Origin: Acidobacteriota bacterium
GTDB lineage: Bacteria; Acidobacteriota; Terriglobia; Versatilivoradales; Versatilivoraceae
DNA: 64,000 bases
Direction: 5' to 3'
Assembly (NCBI GenBank): GCA_022826755.1
Contig: JAJDUG010000055.1
Location: forward strand, 1-64,000
Shown here: piece after piece, positions 52,513 to 61,889 of the stretch
Layout of the letters: each line of letters opens with the position of its first letter
Numbering within the stretch: position 1 is the stretch's first letter
Notes under the pieces: generated by a model
What the model saw: the letters and a program-made list of their open reading frames with translations, nothing else
Databases searched by the model: none
What the model was told of the DNA's origin: nothing
Position numbers and translations under genes: made by a program

Positions 52513-53610
52513 ATGATTCTGATAAACCGGCACACCAAGATCGGAGGGGCGCCTTTTCAAGCCACGCTGCACATCAAGCCGACTTTCCGCGTTGGCCTGC
52601 TCGATGTGAGGCGCAGGTTGAGAGAGGAGTTCAAGTCGGACTTCACCCGGTATTCCAAGGAGTTCTACATCTCCGACCACACCACGGCCGGCTATCTGGA
52701 CCAGCGCCTCGTCGAACTGCTCGAACACGACAGCGTCAACATCCGGGATTACCTCAAGGTCTTCGAGCAGCTCTTTCCTGCCGGCGCCGGCTACATCCAC
52801 GACAAGCTCAACCTGCGGACCGAACTCTCCGACCACCAGCGCGCCGTCGAGCCACTCAACGCCGACTCCCACCTCGTGTTCATGGGGGGCGGACTGCGCA
52901 ACTGCGCCTCGTACGAGCTGACGGGAAACGAGCCGGTTTGGTTCGTAGAGCTAGACGGGATCCATACGGGCGGCACCCGGAGCCGGCGCACGACGGTGAT
53001 TGCATACAACGGCGAGGAGGATGTCGCCCGGATGCAGGTACAGGTGGCGGCGTCGCCGCACTCCATCGACGCCCAGAACCTGCGTGACCCGCGTATCGGC
53101 CTCATCAGCCAACTGCAGAAGCTGGCGCAGGAACACCAGGTGTCATTCGGCCGATTCGACGTGTCCCTCGCCGCCAGCGAGCGCCACGCCGGGCTGACCG
53201 TCAACGAGTACGAAACCCTGCTCATGACCCACGACCTTCGGGATGTGCTCAAGAATCCCCTTCGTTTCATGGCGCGGATAGGCAGGGAGGCAATGCAGGC
53301 GCCCCTGGCCATCCCGACCAAGGCCCTCAATTATGCGCAGTACGACGCCGTGCAGCTCTTCAACGAGATCGTGGATCGGGTAGGCGTCCGGCGTTCAGTG
53401 GTGGAGCTGCTGGTCAACCGGGCGCTGGCGATTCCCTTTGCCCATTTTCTGCGGATGAAGCGGGAGATCAGCCTGCCGGTTCTGGACCGCCGAGGCGAAG
53501 GAATCGGCGAGATCGGCTGGGGCACCTACCAGAGCCCGATTCTGGTCCAATGGAAGGTCGCCGGCGGTCCGACTCGGACGCTGAATGTAAGGCTGGTGCG
53601 GTTCGTGTAG
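52513..53610 (+). CDS. YjbQ (UPF0047) domain fused to an unassigned C-terminal domain
   Basis: A 365-aa protein. Residues 12-165 match the YjbQ fold: FQATLHIKP, DHTTAGYLD (His56, Thr57, Thr58), LNADSH (residues 115-120) and VWFVELDG. E. coli YjbQ shows weak thiamine-phosphate synthase activity, but its physiological role is unsettled. Free YjbQ proteins are about 140 aa; here an extra ~200 residues follow, starting near SPHSIDAQNL. That part is mixed alpha/beta (SERHAGLTVNEYETLLMTHD, VQLFNEIVDRVGVRRSVVEL) and I cannot assign it. It precedes the RND operon by 236 bp on the same strand. Confidence 0.8.
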   Translation: MILINRHTKIGGAPFQATLHIKPTFRVGLLDVRRRLREEFKSDFTRYSKEFYISDHTTAGYLDQRLVELLEHDSVNIRDYLKVFEQLFPAGAGYIHDKLNLRTELSDHQRAVEPLNADSHLVFMGGGLRNCASYELTGNEPVWFVELDGIHTGGTRSRRTTVIAYNGEEDVARMQVQVAASPHSIDAQNLRDPRIGLISQLQKLAQEHQVSFGRFDVSLAASERHAGLTVNEYETLLMTHDLRDVLKNPLRFMARIGREAMQAPLAIPTKALNYAQYDAVQLFNEIVDRVGVRRSVVELLVNRALAIPFAHFLRMKREISLPVLDRRGEGIGEIGWGTYQSPILVQWKVAGGPTRTLNVRLVRFV

Positions 53611-53726
53611 CCACGGCGACCGCATCGCCTCTCCTCGTCTCGCTGCCAGTGTCCCGTCTCGCAAACAAGGTTGCCGTCTCCGGTTGATCGGCGCACCCAA
53701 TCACACCCATGGGCAAATTTTTCCGC

Positions 53727-53754
53727 TTGTCCGTGTTTCGATAGTCCAAATTAT
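53727..53754 (+). promoter_or_regulatory. Possible sigma-70 promoter of the RND operon
   Basis: TTGTCC (53727-53732) and AATTAT (53749-53754) are separated by 16 bp, about 95 bp upstream of the RND gene start. The surrounding tract is the most AT-rich in this spacer. Match to consensus is moderate. Confidence 0.3.
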
Positions 53755-53846
53755 CTGTCGTCGGGTTAAGATGGGCCCCGTGCGGGTGTGTCCGGTTTGC
53801 AGACCGGCGGCTCAGACAACGCTCACAAGAATGCGACCAGGGTGCT

Positions 53847-56132
53847 GTGGTGCGACTGGATCGATACATTGACCTCATTCTCCGCCGCCGGTGGCTGGTG
53901 GTCGGCGTCGCATTGCTGGTCGTGTTCATCCTGGCCTCCGGCGCCCCCAACATCACCGTCACCAACGACTACCGTATCCTTTTCAGCGAAGACAACCCTC
54001 AACTGGAGGCGTTCGATGCGCTGGGGAACACCTATGCCTCCTCCAATACGGCCCTGATCGCCGTGGCCCCGCGCGAAGGGTCGGTGTTCACACGCGAGGT
54101 CCTGGGCGCCATCGAGGAATTGACCGAAGCCGCCTGGCGCACGCCCCACTCCATCCGGGTGGATTCGCTGACGAACTACACCCACAGCGAGGCACTTGGA
54201 GAGGACGACCTGGCGGTCGGGCCGCTTGTCGAGGGCGCCGCCTCATTGACTGATGCCGACCTGGAGCGCGTCGAGTCGATCGCGCTCGAGGAGGTCGGCG
54301 TGGCCGGGCGCCTGGTCTCGACCGACGGACGCGTGGGTGGACTGACCATCAACTTCCTGCTGCCCGAGAATTCGGACCTGGGAGTGATAGAAATCACCGA
54401 TCACATCAACGCCCTGCTCGCCGCTGCCCGGGAACGCCATCCCGGTATCTCCTACTACCTGACCGGCGACGTGGTCATGAATCGAGTGCTCGCCGAGGCA
54501 ACCGCAACCGACCTGCAGACCCTGGTTCCGATCGTGTTCCTGATCATCGTCCTGAGCTCGGCCCTGCTCTTGAAGTCGATATTGGCAACGCTGGCGATCG
54601 TGACCGTGGTGGTGCTCGTCATCCTCGGCACCATGGGTTTCGCCGGTTGGACCGGCCAGATCCTCAGCCCCGCCAGCGCCGGTGTGCCGATCATCGTCAT
54701 GGCCATTGCCGTCGCTCACGCGGTCCACATCGTCACCAGTGCCCTGGCAGGCCTCCGGGAGGGGAAGGGCCGGGAAGAGGCGATCCGCAAATCGCTTCGG
54801 ATCAATGCCTACCCGGTCTTCCTGGCCGCGTTGACAACCACCATCGGGTTTCTGAGCCTGAATGCCTCGGATTCCCCCCCCTTCCATGTTCTGGGCAACA
54901 TGGTGGCCTTTGGCCTGGTGTGCATCTTCGTCTACTCGATGACGTTTCTGCCGGCCATGCTTTCGATTCTGCCGTTGCATCCGCCACCGACACCCTCCAA
55001 CCGTCCCGGCTTCTTCGAGCGCTTCGGCGCACTCGTGGTGGAACGGCGCAAGGTCCTGCTGGCAGTGGTCTCCATGGTGACAGTGGTCCTGGTTGCCGGA
55101 ATTCCACGCGTCGAGTTGAGCGACAATTGGACCCGCTATTTCGATCAGCGTTACAGTTTCCGCAACGATACCGACTTCGTCATCGAAAACCTGACCGGGC
55201 TGGATACGCTCGAATACTCGCTGGACTCCGGCCGCGAAGGCGGTATCACCGATCCGGCCTATCTGCGCAGGGCCGACGCCTTTGCCGAATGGTACCGGGA
55301 TCAGCCTGAAGTCAACTTCGTCCAGTCGTTCCCCGACGTCATGAAACGCCTGAACAAGAACATGCACGGCGACGACCCCGCCTTCTATCGGATTCCGGAG
55401 GATCCGGCGCTGGCGGCACAGAATCTGCTGCTGTACGAACTGTCCCTGCCGCTTGGCAATGATTTGAACGACCGCATCGACGTCGCCAAGTCGGCCACGC
55501 GCATGACGGTGGTGGCCAATGCGTCCGCGCGGGGTCTGCGCCAACTGGACGAGCGAGCCCAGGAGTGGGTCAAGTCCAACGCGCCCGGGTTGACCGGAGA
55601 AGCATCGGGCGTCACCATGGTCTTCGCCCACCTGGCTCAGAGAAACATCCAGAGCATGCTGCGCAGCACGATTGTGGCCATGGCCATGATTTCGTTGATC
55701 CTTGTCGGCACCTTCAAGAGCCTGCGCTTCGGTCTGGCCAGCCTGTTTCCCAACTTCATCCCCGCGGCCATGAGCTTCGGTCTGTGGGGCTACCTGGTGG
55801 GCCAGGTAGGTCTTTCCGCTTCGGTTGTCTGCGCCGTGGCATTCGGCATCGTGGTTGACGATACCATCCATTTCATGAGCAAGTACCTGGAAGCCCGGCG
55901 CGGGGGAGCCTCCGCGTCCGAGTCCGTGCGCATCACCTTCCGGACCGTCGGTCATGCCTTGTGGACCACGACCGCGGTTTTGTCGGCAAGTTTTCTGGTG
56001 TTCGCTTCATCGGGATTTCAGGTCAGTTCCGTGCTGGGCCTGCTGGTCGCCATCACGCTGGGGTTTGCGCTTCTCGCCGATTTTCTGCTGCTCCCGCCCT
56101 TGCTGATGGCCATCGATGGAGAAAAATCATGA
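53847..56132 (+). CDS. RND superfamily (MMPL-type) lipid/hydrophobe exporter
   Basis: A 761-aa inner-membrane transporter with two RND halves. Each half has one helix, a large periplasmic loop, then five helices. The first helix is RRWLVVGVALLVVFILASGA. The conserved helix-4 region reads GVPIIVMAIAVAHAVHIVTS and its second-half counterpart VCAVAFGIVVDDTIHFMSKY. It is smaller than HAE-RND pumps and fits the MMPL/HpnN group, which moves hopanoids and other lipids. The start is GTG. Its stop overlaps the next start as ATGA. Confidence 0.92.
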   Translation: MVRLDRYIDLILRRRWLVVGVALLVVFILASGAPNITVTNDYRILFSEDNPQLEAFDALGNTYASSNTALIAVAPREGSVFTREVLGAIEELTEAAWRTPHSIRVDSLTNYTHSEALGEDDLAVGPLVEGAASLTDADLERVESIALEEVGVAGRLVSTDGRVGGLTINFLLPENSDLGVIEITDHINALLAAARERHPGISYYLTGDVVMNRVLAEATATDLQTLVPIVFLIIVLSSALLLKSILATLAIVTVVVLVILGTMGFAGWTGQILSPASAGVPIIVMAIAVAHAVHIVTSALAGLREGKGREEAIRKSLRINAYPVFLAALTTTIGFLSLNASDSPPFHVLGNMVAFGLVCIFVYSMTFLPAMLSILPLHPPPTPSNRPGFFERFGALVVERRKVLLAVVSMVTVVLVAGIPRVELSDNWTRYFDQRYSFRNDTDFVIENLTGLDTLEYSLDSGREGGITDPAYLRRADAFAEWYRDQPEVNFVQSFPDVMKRLNKNMHGDDPAFYRIPEDPALAAQNLLLYELSLPLGNDLNDRIDVAKSATRMTVVANASARGLRQLDERAQEWVKSNAPGLTGEASGVTMVFAHLAQRNIQSMLRSTIVAMAMISLILVGTFKSLRFGLASLFPNFIPAAMSFGLWGYLVGQVGLSASVVCAVAFGIVVDDTIHFMSKYLEARRGGASASESVRITFRTVGHALWTTTAVLSASFLVFASSGFQVSSVLGLLVAITLGFALLADFLLLPPLLMAIDGEKS

Positions 56133-56953
56133 ATCCTCCCCATATCCGCCGCCGGTCATTTCCGTATTGCACGAGCTGTCTGGCTGTCTGGGCGTTCTTG
56201 TCAACTGGGACTCCCGCTTGGGTGCAGGGGGCGGACCCTGAGGCCCGAGGTCTCAAAATCGCCATGGACGCGCGCGAGCGCGGCGATGGTTTCGGCGATT
56301 TCAGCGCGAGTCAGGCCATGGTGCTCCGCAATCGGGGAGGACAGGAGAGTCGGCGCCAGTTGCGTTTGCAGGTTCTGGAGGTGCCGGGAGAGGGAGACAA
56401 GAACCTGTTCGTGTTCGACGAGCCGCGCGACGTGAAGGGAACGGCTTTGCTGATCCACTCCCACAGGGAGAAGGACGACGAACAGTGGCTCTATCTGCCG
56501 GCGCTGCGACGGGTCAAGCGAATCAGCTCGTCGAACCAGTCCGGATCCTTCATGGGCAGTGAGTTCGCCTACGAAGACATGGGCACTCCGGAGGTGGAGA
56601 AGTTCACCTATCGCTACCTGAGGGAGGAACCGTGCGGGGATCTGACCTGCACCGTCTCGGAACGCATCCCGGTGAACCCGCGCTCCGGCTACAGCCGCCA
56701 GGTGGTCTGGCAGGACCGGGACGAGCTGCGCGTCTGGAAGGTCGACTACTACGATCGCAAGAACGCCCACTTGAAGACGCTTTCGGTTGCAGACTACCGC
56801 CAGTATCTGGACCGCTACTGGTATGCCGGCAAGATGACGATGGTCAATCACATCACCGGCAAGAGCACGACTCTGACGTGGACGGATTTTCAATTCCGGA
56901 ACAATCTGAACGAGAACGACTTCACACGAACAGGGCTGAGACGAATCCGTTGA
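56129..56953 (+). CDS. LolA-like outer-membrane lipoprotein-sorting protein
   Basis: A 274-aa periplasmic protein. A signal region (FPYCTSCLAVWAFLSTGTPA) leads to a LolA-like half-barrel (PF17131 type). Recognisable parts are GFGDFSASQAMVLRNRGGQE, EWLYLPALRRVKRISSSNQS-like and MGSEFAYEDMGTPEVEKFTY. The C terminus has RQVVWQDRDELRVWKVDYYD and MVNHITGKSTTLTWTDFQF. This family is typically encoded beside MMPL-type RND pumps and is thought to shuttle hydrophobic cargo. It overlaps both neighbours (ATGA and TGATG), so the three genes are translated together. Confidence 0.9.
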   Translation: MNPPHIRRRSFPYCTSCLAVWAFLSTGTPAWVQGADPEARGLKIAMDARERGDGFGDFSASQAMVLRNRGGQESRRQLRLQVLEVPGEGDKNLFVFDEPRDVKGTALLIHSHREKDDEQWLYLPALRRVKRISSSNQSGSFMGSEFAYEDMGTPEVEKFTYRYLREEPCGDLTCTVSERIPVNPRSGYSRQVVWQDRDELRVWKVDYYDRKNAHLKTLSVADYRQYLDRYWYAGKMTMVNHITGKSTTLTWTDFQFRNNLNENDFTRTGLRRIR

Positions 56954-58203
56954 TGAGGTGGCGCGCGGCCCGAATCCACATCGTTCTCGTTCCCGTTTGG
57001 GTGGCCCTGTTCGGGGTGGCCCCGGGGTCTTCGGCTCCGCCCATTGACTTCGACGCTTCCGGACGCCTGAGACTGGAGGGGCGCTGGCATCCCCAGTCCG
57101 GAGCTTATCCGGAGCAGAGCGGGCATGCCAGCGGCGTGGTGGCGGAGCCGGAATTCCATCTTGAAGACGCCCGTGGCCGCAGCCTCACCCTGACCCCCTT
57201 TTTCCGCTACGACAGCGCAGACCCTCGCCGAACCCATTTCGACCTGCGCGAAGCCTATCTGCTGTTGTTCGGCCAGAGCGGCCGCGGTGAATGGGAGTTG
57301 CGCCTCGGTGCCGACCAGGTGTTCTGGGGGGTGGCGGAGTCGCGCCACCTGGTCGATATCGTCAACCAGACCGATCTGATCGAACACCCCGACGAAGAGG
57401 AAAAGATGGGCCAGCCCATGGCCCATCTAACCTGGTCCGCGGATTGGGGGGTGGTCGAGGTTTTCGGCCTGCCCTACCACCGCGCCCGCACGTTCCCTGG
57501 ACCCGAGGGCCGCCTGCGCTACTCGCTGGCCGTCGACACGGACAACCCTCTCTACGAGAGCCGCGCCAAGCAGTGGCACTTCGATGTCGCAGCCCGTTAC
57601 AGCCACAGCTTCGGCCCCCTGGACATCGGCGCCAGCGTCTTTGACGGCACCAGCCGCGAACCCTTTCTCCAACCGGAGTTGAACTCAGGCGGGGCGCCTG
57701 TCCTGCGGCCCTACTACGAGCAGATCCGCCAGTTGGGTCTGGACGCTCAGCTTACGCTCGGCGCCTGGCTGCTCAAGCTGGAAACGATTCAGCGGTCCGG
57801 CGCGCGCAACATTCTGGGGGTGGAACAGAACTACGGAGCGATGGTCTCCGGTTTCGAATACACCTTCTATTCGGTCCGGGGATCGGCCCACGACATCAGT
57901 CTTCTGGGCGAGTGGAACTACGACGGGCGGGGAGGCAACGCAACCAATTTCTTCGACAACGACGTCTTCGTGGCCACGCGGTGGGCGCCCAACGACGTCC
58001 AGGGAACGGAGTTGCTGGCCGGCATCATGTTCGATGCGACCCGTTCCTCGCAGGTGGTGACCCTGGAATTCAACCGGCGCATTACGGATCGCTGGTCGTT
58101 CAGCGTGGAATCGATCGCGTTTCCCCGCGTGGACGAATCCGACATCCTCCATGAGACCCGGCGCGACAGCTTCTTCTCGTTCAGCTTCAACTACAATTTC
58201 TAG
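56953..58203 (+). CDS. Outer-membrane beta-barrel protein
   Basis: A 416-aa protein with a signal peptide (VLVPVWVALFGVAPGSSA), alternating amphipathic strands and a C-terminal Phe (FSFSFNYNF), the BAM recognition signature. Patterns include GEWELRLGADQVFWGVAESR and HFDVAARYSHSFGPLDIGAS. A DUF1302-like porin relationship is possible but not certain. It starts inside the upstream stop (TGATG). It probably supplies the outer-membrane exit of the RND/LolA pair. Confidence 0.85.
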   Translation: MRWRAARIHIVLVPVWVALFGVAPGSSAPPIDFDASGRLRLEGRWHPQSGAYPEQSGHASGVVAEPEFHLEDARGRSLTLTPFFRYDSADPRRTHFDLREAYLLLFGQSGRGEWELRLGADQVFWGVAESRHLVDIVNQTDLIEHPDEEEKMGQPMAHLTWSADWGVVEVFGLPYHRARTFPGPEGRLRYSLAVDTDNPLYESRAKQWHFDVAARYSHSFGPLDIGASVFDGTSREPFLQPELNSGGAPVLRPYYEQIRQLGLDAQLTLGAWLLKLETIQRSGARNILGVEQNYGAMVSGFEYTFYSVRGSAHDISLLGEWNYDGRGGNATNFFDNDVFVATRWAPNDVQGTELLAGIMFDATRSSQVVTLEFNRRITDRWSFSVESIAFPRVDESDILHETRRDSFFSFSFNYNF

Positions 58204-58374
58204 CCGGCTTTTCTCACCGGAGTTCGCGAGTGAATCACGTCGGAAAAGAGCATCGCTTCCCACCGTTGATCTACTATTGCTCTACACCTCCCGCGACAAC
58301 AACCAGGGTGACGGATCCGGAATCGAGTCATCCTGCTTCCTGTTGACGTACGGAAGAGGCGCGGCGCCACGGGC

Positions 58375-59550
58375 TCACCACTTGCCGGATTCTTCTGCGT
58401 ATACGTGGTCGGGCAATCTGTAGCTGATGCCTGCCTCGTCGAAGGCCGAAGCCTCCAGCAGAGACGTAAATCTGGTGAAATTGTTGTCCTGAATGCGTCC
58501 CGGCAAGATCTTCTCCACGATGCGGTGATACCGCTCTTGCATTCGGAACCATGCCAGGACTCCAAGCGTCGAGCCGGCGGGATACATCAGAGATTCGGCA
58601 AGAGTATTCCCAATGAGCGCGCGCGATATATTGAACACGTACTTTGCAAGGTTGCGGCGAGCGGCCGGTTTATCGATTCCTATGACCAATGGAGCGGAGT
58701 TGATCAGTGAATTCGCCATCACGACGGATTCTACCTGGGGAGAAGGCTCGCACAGGAGGCCGATCTCGAACAGCTTCAGGGCATCCTGTTCATCGCGAAA
58801 CAGAATCGTCTCGGGAATACCCATCAAATACCCCGAGTATCGCCACACTTCCATAAAGCTCTTCCGCTCCTCGTTGTTGTATTCAGCACCCAGGTTTTTC
58901 ATATGCTTCAGTAACCTGGCCGAAAAAGCGGTGATTGCAAAGCCCACGTGGGCCGCGCTAAGCGGCACGCCCCAAGAGTCCGTATCCCAGTCCTCCGAGT
59001 TCTTCAGCAGGTATCTGACCTGGGCGTGGATCATCCGCACACGGACAGACAGCTTCCAACCGTCCCCTCCCCTTTCCAGGCCGCCCGGCATGAATATCTC
59101 GATCATGTGACGGTTGTTCTGTTTCAAACGTCTGACGCCCTGATCACGCACCCGACCGGTAATGAAGAAGGACTTGCTGATATTGGTCGAGAATCCCTCT
59201 ACGAGAGTGCCTCCAACAAACGCCCCCAGGATCAGTCTCGAATTCCTGTGAAACATGCGGCAGGCTTGAGTCAGCGCCGACAAGTCCAACCAGTCGGGCG
59301 GGGATTCCATCGTTTTGAAAAAATCCCTCACCACGGGCGGGGCCATGCGCAGAATGCTCTCGTCCTGTTTTTCGATGGCTGCCCTGAGAAACTGCATCGT
59401 CTTTCCCGGTCCGAGGGGGGCAAGCTGTTCGATCACCGCATCGGCTTCAGGGTCTTCAATCATCGTGTGAGCGATGTAATTGGATGCTCTCTCCGGGTCG
59501 GCGGAGCGGGCCTTCTTGTAACCCGTCGTGTAACAGGATGGAACTTTCAT
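58375..59550 (-). CDS. MpaB-family (DUF2236) haem oxygenase-like protein
   Basis: A 391-aa protein related to the MpaB/latex-clearing-protein group. The family pattern appears as RVRMIHAQVRYLL, then WGVPLSAAHVGFAITAFSA and EVWRYSGYLMGIPETIL. The histidine in RMIHAQVR is a candidate haem ligand by analogy. No signal peptide is seen. Members oxidatively cleave polyisoprene (Lcp) or farnesyl side chains (MpaB), so an isoprenoid substrate is likely. It lies 92 bp downstream of the tandem squalene-synthase-like genes on the same strand. The start could also be the ATG at 59559. Confidence 0.86.
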   Translation of the reverse strand: MKVPSCYTTGYKKARSADPERASNYIAHTMIEDPEADAVIEQLAPLGPGKTMQFLRAAIEKQDESILRMAPPVVRDFFKTMESPPDWLDLSALTQACRMFHRNSRLILGAFVGGTLVEGFSTNISKSFFITGRVRDQGVRRLKQNNRHMIEIFMPGGLERGGDGWKLSVRVRMIHAQVRYLLKNSEDWDTDSWGVPLSAAHVGFAITAFSARLLKHMKNLGAEYNNEERKSFMEVWRYSGYLMGIPETILFRDEQDALKLFEIGLLCEPSPQVESVVMANSLINSAPLVIGIDKPAARRNLAKYVFNISRALIGNTLAESLMYPAGSTLGVLAWFRMQERYHRIVEKILPGRIQDNNFTRFTSLLEASAFDEAGISYRLPDHVYAEESGKW

Positions 59551-59651
59551 CGACTGCATTCTACAACCATTGGGTCAGGCTGACCGACTCTAATATCATT
59601 GAGCGGGATTACACTTCCATCTTCACTGTACGATATGCGACCGGTTGGCCG

Positions 59652-60698
59652 TTACTGCCGCGTGGCGCCGGGCAGGCCGCGGGTGACCGTGGTGAACAGG
59701 AACTTCAAGGCGGAATCCGACCGGGCGAGAACACTGGTCAAGACAAGAAGCGCCGCCACGCTCAACCGCGACAGCTTTATGTTCCGGCCGCTCCTGAACG
59801 AGGGAGTCCTGTAAAGGGACCTCAAGGTGAGTACCGACAAGCCCAGGCTCCACAGCAGATATCGACGCAGACCGGTCTCGTGGGCGGGAATGAGCAGAAC
59901 GTAGCGCAATCCGTCCCGGAGCTGGCGCCCGGTGATCGCCAGAAGCTGGAAAAGCCCCTTGAGGAACTTTGGATCGACCTCGCTGGGTGCCAGACGATCC
60001 AGGTCAAACCCAGACGCCCGGAACACGTCCCTGGGAAGCCAGCACACCCCGCGCCGCTTGTCGTCCCACACGTCCTTGAGAATGTTGGTCATTTGCAGTC
60101 CCTGGGCGTAGGCTACCGATAACGCCAACAGGTCCTTCCGTCGCTTGTTGACTTCGGCGGAGTAGTCGCAGAACAACTCGGTGATCATCTCGCCGACCAC
60201 TCCCGCAACGTAATAGCAATAACGATCCAGACAGGAAATGTCCTTCAGGCCCACGGGACCCTGAGGCACCTGGAACTCCATCATGCCGCCAGACATGATG
60301 CGCAAGCAGCGCACGATCGCTCCACGCTGGCTGGAGCCGAGGCTTGCGGTGATACGGATCACCCGGTGACAGCGCGCAACAAGGTCCCGCTCGTGCTCGG
60401 TGGTGGATGAAGACAGCAATACGCCCAGGTCGCGAGCGAACAAGCTTGCATTTTCATGACCGGCAATCACTTGAACGAAGCGGTCAAGGAAAGCCTGCTT
60501 CTGCACTAGAGAGAGTGCAGGCTCGTCTTCGATGGTGTCGGCTATCCGACACAGGAGATAAGCATTGGTCACGGGCCACCGCAAGCGATGGGGGAGTTGT
60601 GGAATGGTGAGGGCGAAGGTGCGTGAAACGTCCTGCAGCAACCGCGCCTGGCAGGCAAGATCGCTGTCGGTCGGTCCGTTTGCGGAGGTCTTGCTCAT
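59652..60698 (-). CDS. Squalene/phytoene synthase family protein (second paralogue)
   Basis: A 348-aa trans-isoprenyl head-to-head synthase. The first Asp-rich motif is DTIEDEP (from Asp54), preceded by VSRTFALTIPQLP. The second is QMTNILKDVWDD, with LDRYCYYVAGVVGEM and GVCWLPRDVF between or after. The C-terminal hydrophobic stretch (VAALLVLTSVLARSD...FLF) recalls membrane-tethered squalene synthases. ATG 60698 overlaps the upstream stop (ATGA). It condenses two prenyl diphosphates; which product forms is not decidable by eye. Confidence 0.92.
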   Translation of the reverse strand: MSKTSANGPTDSDLACQARLLQDVSRTFALTIPQLPHRLRWPVTNAYLLCRIADTIEDEPALSLVQKQAFLDRFVQVIAGHENASLFARDLGVLLSSSTTEHERDLVARCHRVIRITASLGSSQRGAIVRCLRIMSGGMMEFQVPQGPVGLKDISCLDRYCYYVAGVVGEMITELFCDYSAEVNKRRKDLLALSVAYAQGLQMTNILKDVWDDKRRGVCWLPRDVFRASGFDLDRLAPSEVDPKFLKGLFQLLAITGRQLRDGLRYVLLIPAHETGLRRYLLWSLGLSVLTLRSLYRTPSFRSGRNIKLSRLSVAALLVLTSVLARSDSALKFLFTTVTRGLPGATRQ

Positions 60699-61741
60699 GC
60701 CGCCGACGTCTTGGGCAAGCCGAAGACAGAGAGCTTGAAGAGAAAATTCAACGCCAGGTTGGAACGCACCAGGACACTCGTCAGGATGGCCGCTGCCCAC
60801 ACGCCGCGCCGTGAGACTGTGACCTCCCGTCCGCTTGTGAAGGTCGGCTTGCGGCTTATGCGTCGCAGGGTCAGCACTGCGATTGCCAGAGGCCACAGGC
60901 AGGAACGGCGCATGCCGGTCTCATGGGTCGGGAGGCTGTCGATGAACCTCAACCCGTTTTCGAGGTGGCGGCGCGTGATCGCCACCAGCTCCAAGAGTCC
61001 CTCGACATAGCCCGGATCGGCCATTCCGGGAGAGAGGGAGCCAAGTTCAATCCCGGTCGCGCGGAAGACGTCTCGCGGGAGCCAGCATACGCCACGGCTA
61101 CGGTCCTCCCACATGTCCTTGAGGATGTTGATCATCTGCAGCCCCTGACCGAAGGAGACCGACAGCGGCATCAGCTCCTCACGCCGTTTGCCGATCTCTT
61201 CGGAGTGTTCGCAGAACAGTGTCGTCAGGGTTTCACCGACGACCCCGGCCACGTGATAGCAATAGCGGTCCAACTGCGCCAGGTCCCGAAGGCCCTCGGT
61301 GCTCGCGTCGCGCTGAAACTCGACCATGCCGCGCGACATGATCCGTACGCAACGGAGAATCGCATGGCGCTGGGCAAGGGTGAGACGCTGAGTGATGCGA
61401 ATGACCCGCGGGGTGTTGGCGACCAAATTCGCCTCGCGATCGCTGGTTGATGAGGACAATCGCGAGCCTAGCTCGCGCGCAAACGGAACGGGATCATCCC
61501 GGCCGGCCACGATCTCGGCGAAACGTTTTGAGAAATCCTCCTTTTGCGCCAGGGAAAGCGCCGGTTCGTCTTCGATGGTGTCGGCAATCCGGCACAGGAG
61601 ATAGGCGTTTCCCACCGCCTCGTACAGGTTGCGCGGCAACTGAGCCATTGTGAGCGCAAAGGTGCGGGCGACACCTTCCAGCATCTCCGTCTGGAATGTG
61701 CAGTCGCTCGCTGCCGAAGAGCTCACGTGACTTGGGGGCAA
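60695..61741 (-). CDS. Squalene/phytoene synthase family protein (first paralogue)
   Basis: A 348-aa protein closely similar to the product of 59652-60698. It shares VARTFALTMAQLP, DTIEDEPALS, LDRYCYHVAGVVGET, QMINILKDMWED and GVCWLPRDVF. Both Asp-rich motifs are intact. The pair is probably a tandem duplication. The start is uncertain: TTG 61741 or GTG 61726, neither with a strong ribosome site. It is downstream of ispH, which supplies the C5 precursors. In hopanoid pathways HpnC and HpnD work as such a pair, but these two are more alike than HpnC and HpnD usually are. Confidence 0.92.
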   Translation of the reverse strand: MPPSHVSSSAASDCTFQTEMLEGVARTFALTMAQLPRNLYEAVGNAYLLCRIADTIEDEPALSLAQKEDFSKRFAEIVAGRDDPVPFARELGSRLSSSTSDREANLVANTPRVIRITQRLTLAQRHAILRCVRIMSRGMVEFQRDASTEGLRDLAQLDRYCYHVAGVVGETLTTLFCEHSEEIGKRREELMPLSVSFGQGLQMINILKDMWEDRSRGVCWLPRDVFRATGIELGSLSPGMADPGYVEGLLELVAITRRHLENGLRFIDSLPTHETGMRRSCLWPLAIAVLTLRRISRKPTFTSGREVTVSRRGVWAAAILTSVLVRSNLALNFLFKLSVFGLPKTSAA

Positions 61742-61889
61742 GAGTTTGAGGAAAACCCGTTATTGCAGGATGTGTTCAGCGACCCGGTGGGAGATGCGGG
61801 CTATAAGCGGTTGCAACTGCCCAACCCGGGCCGGGTCCAGGCCAGGCGGAACCCGACCGCAGATCGCCGTGGGTACGGCCAACCGGTCA

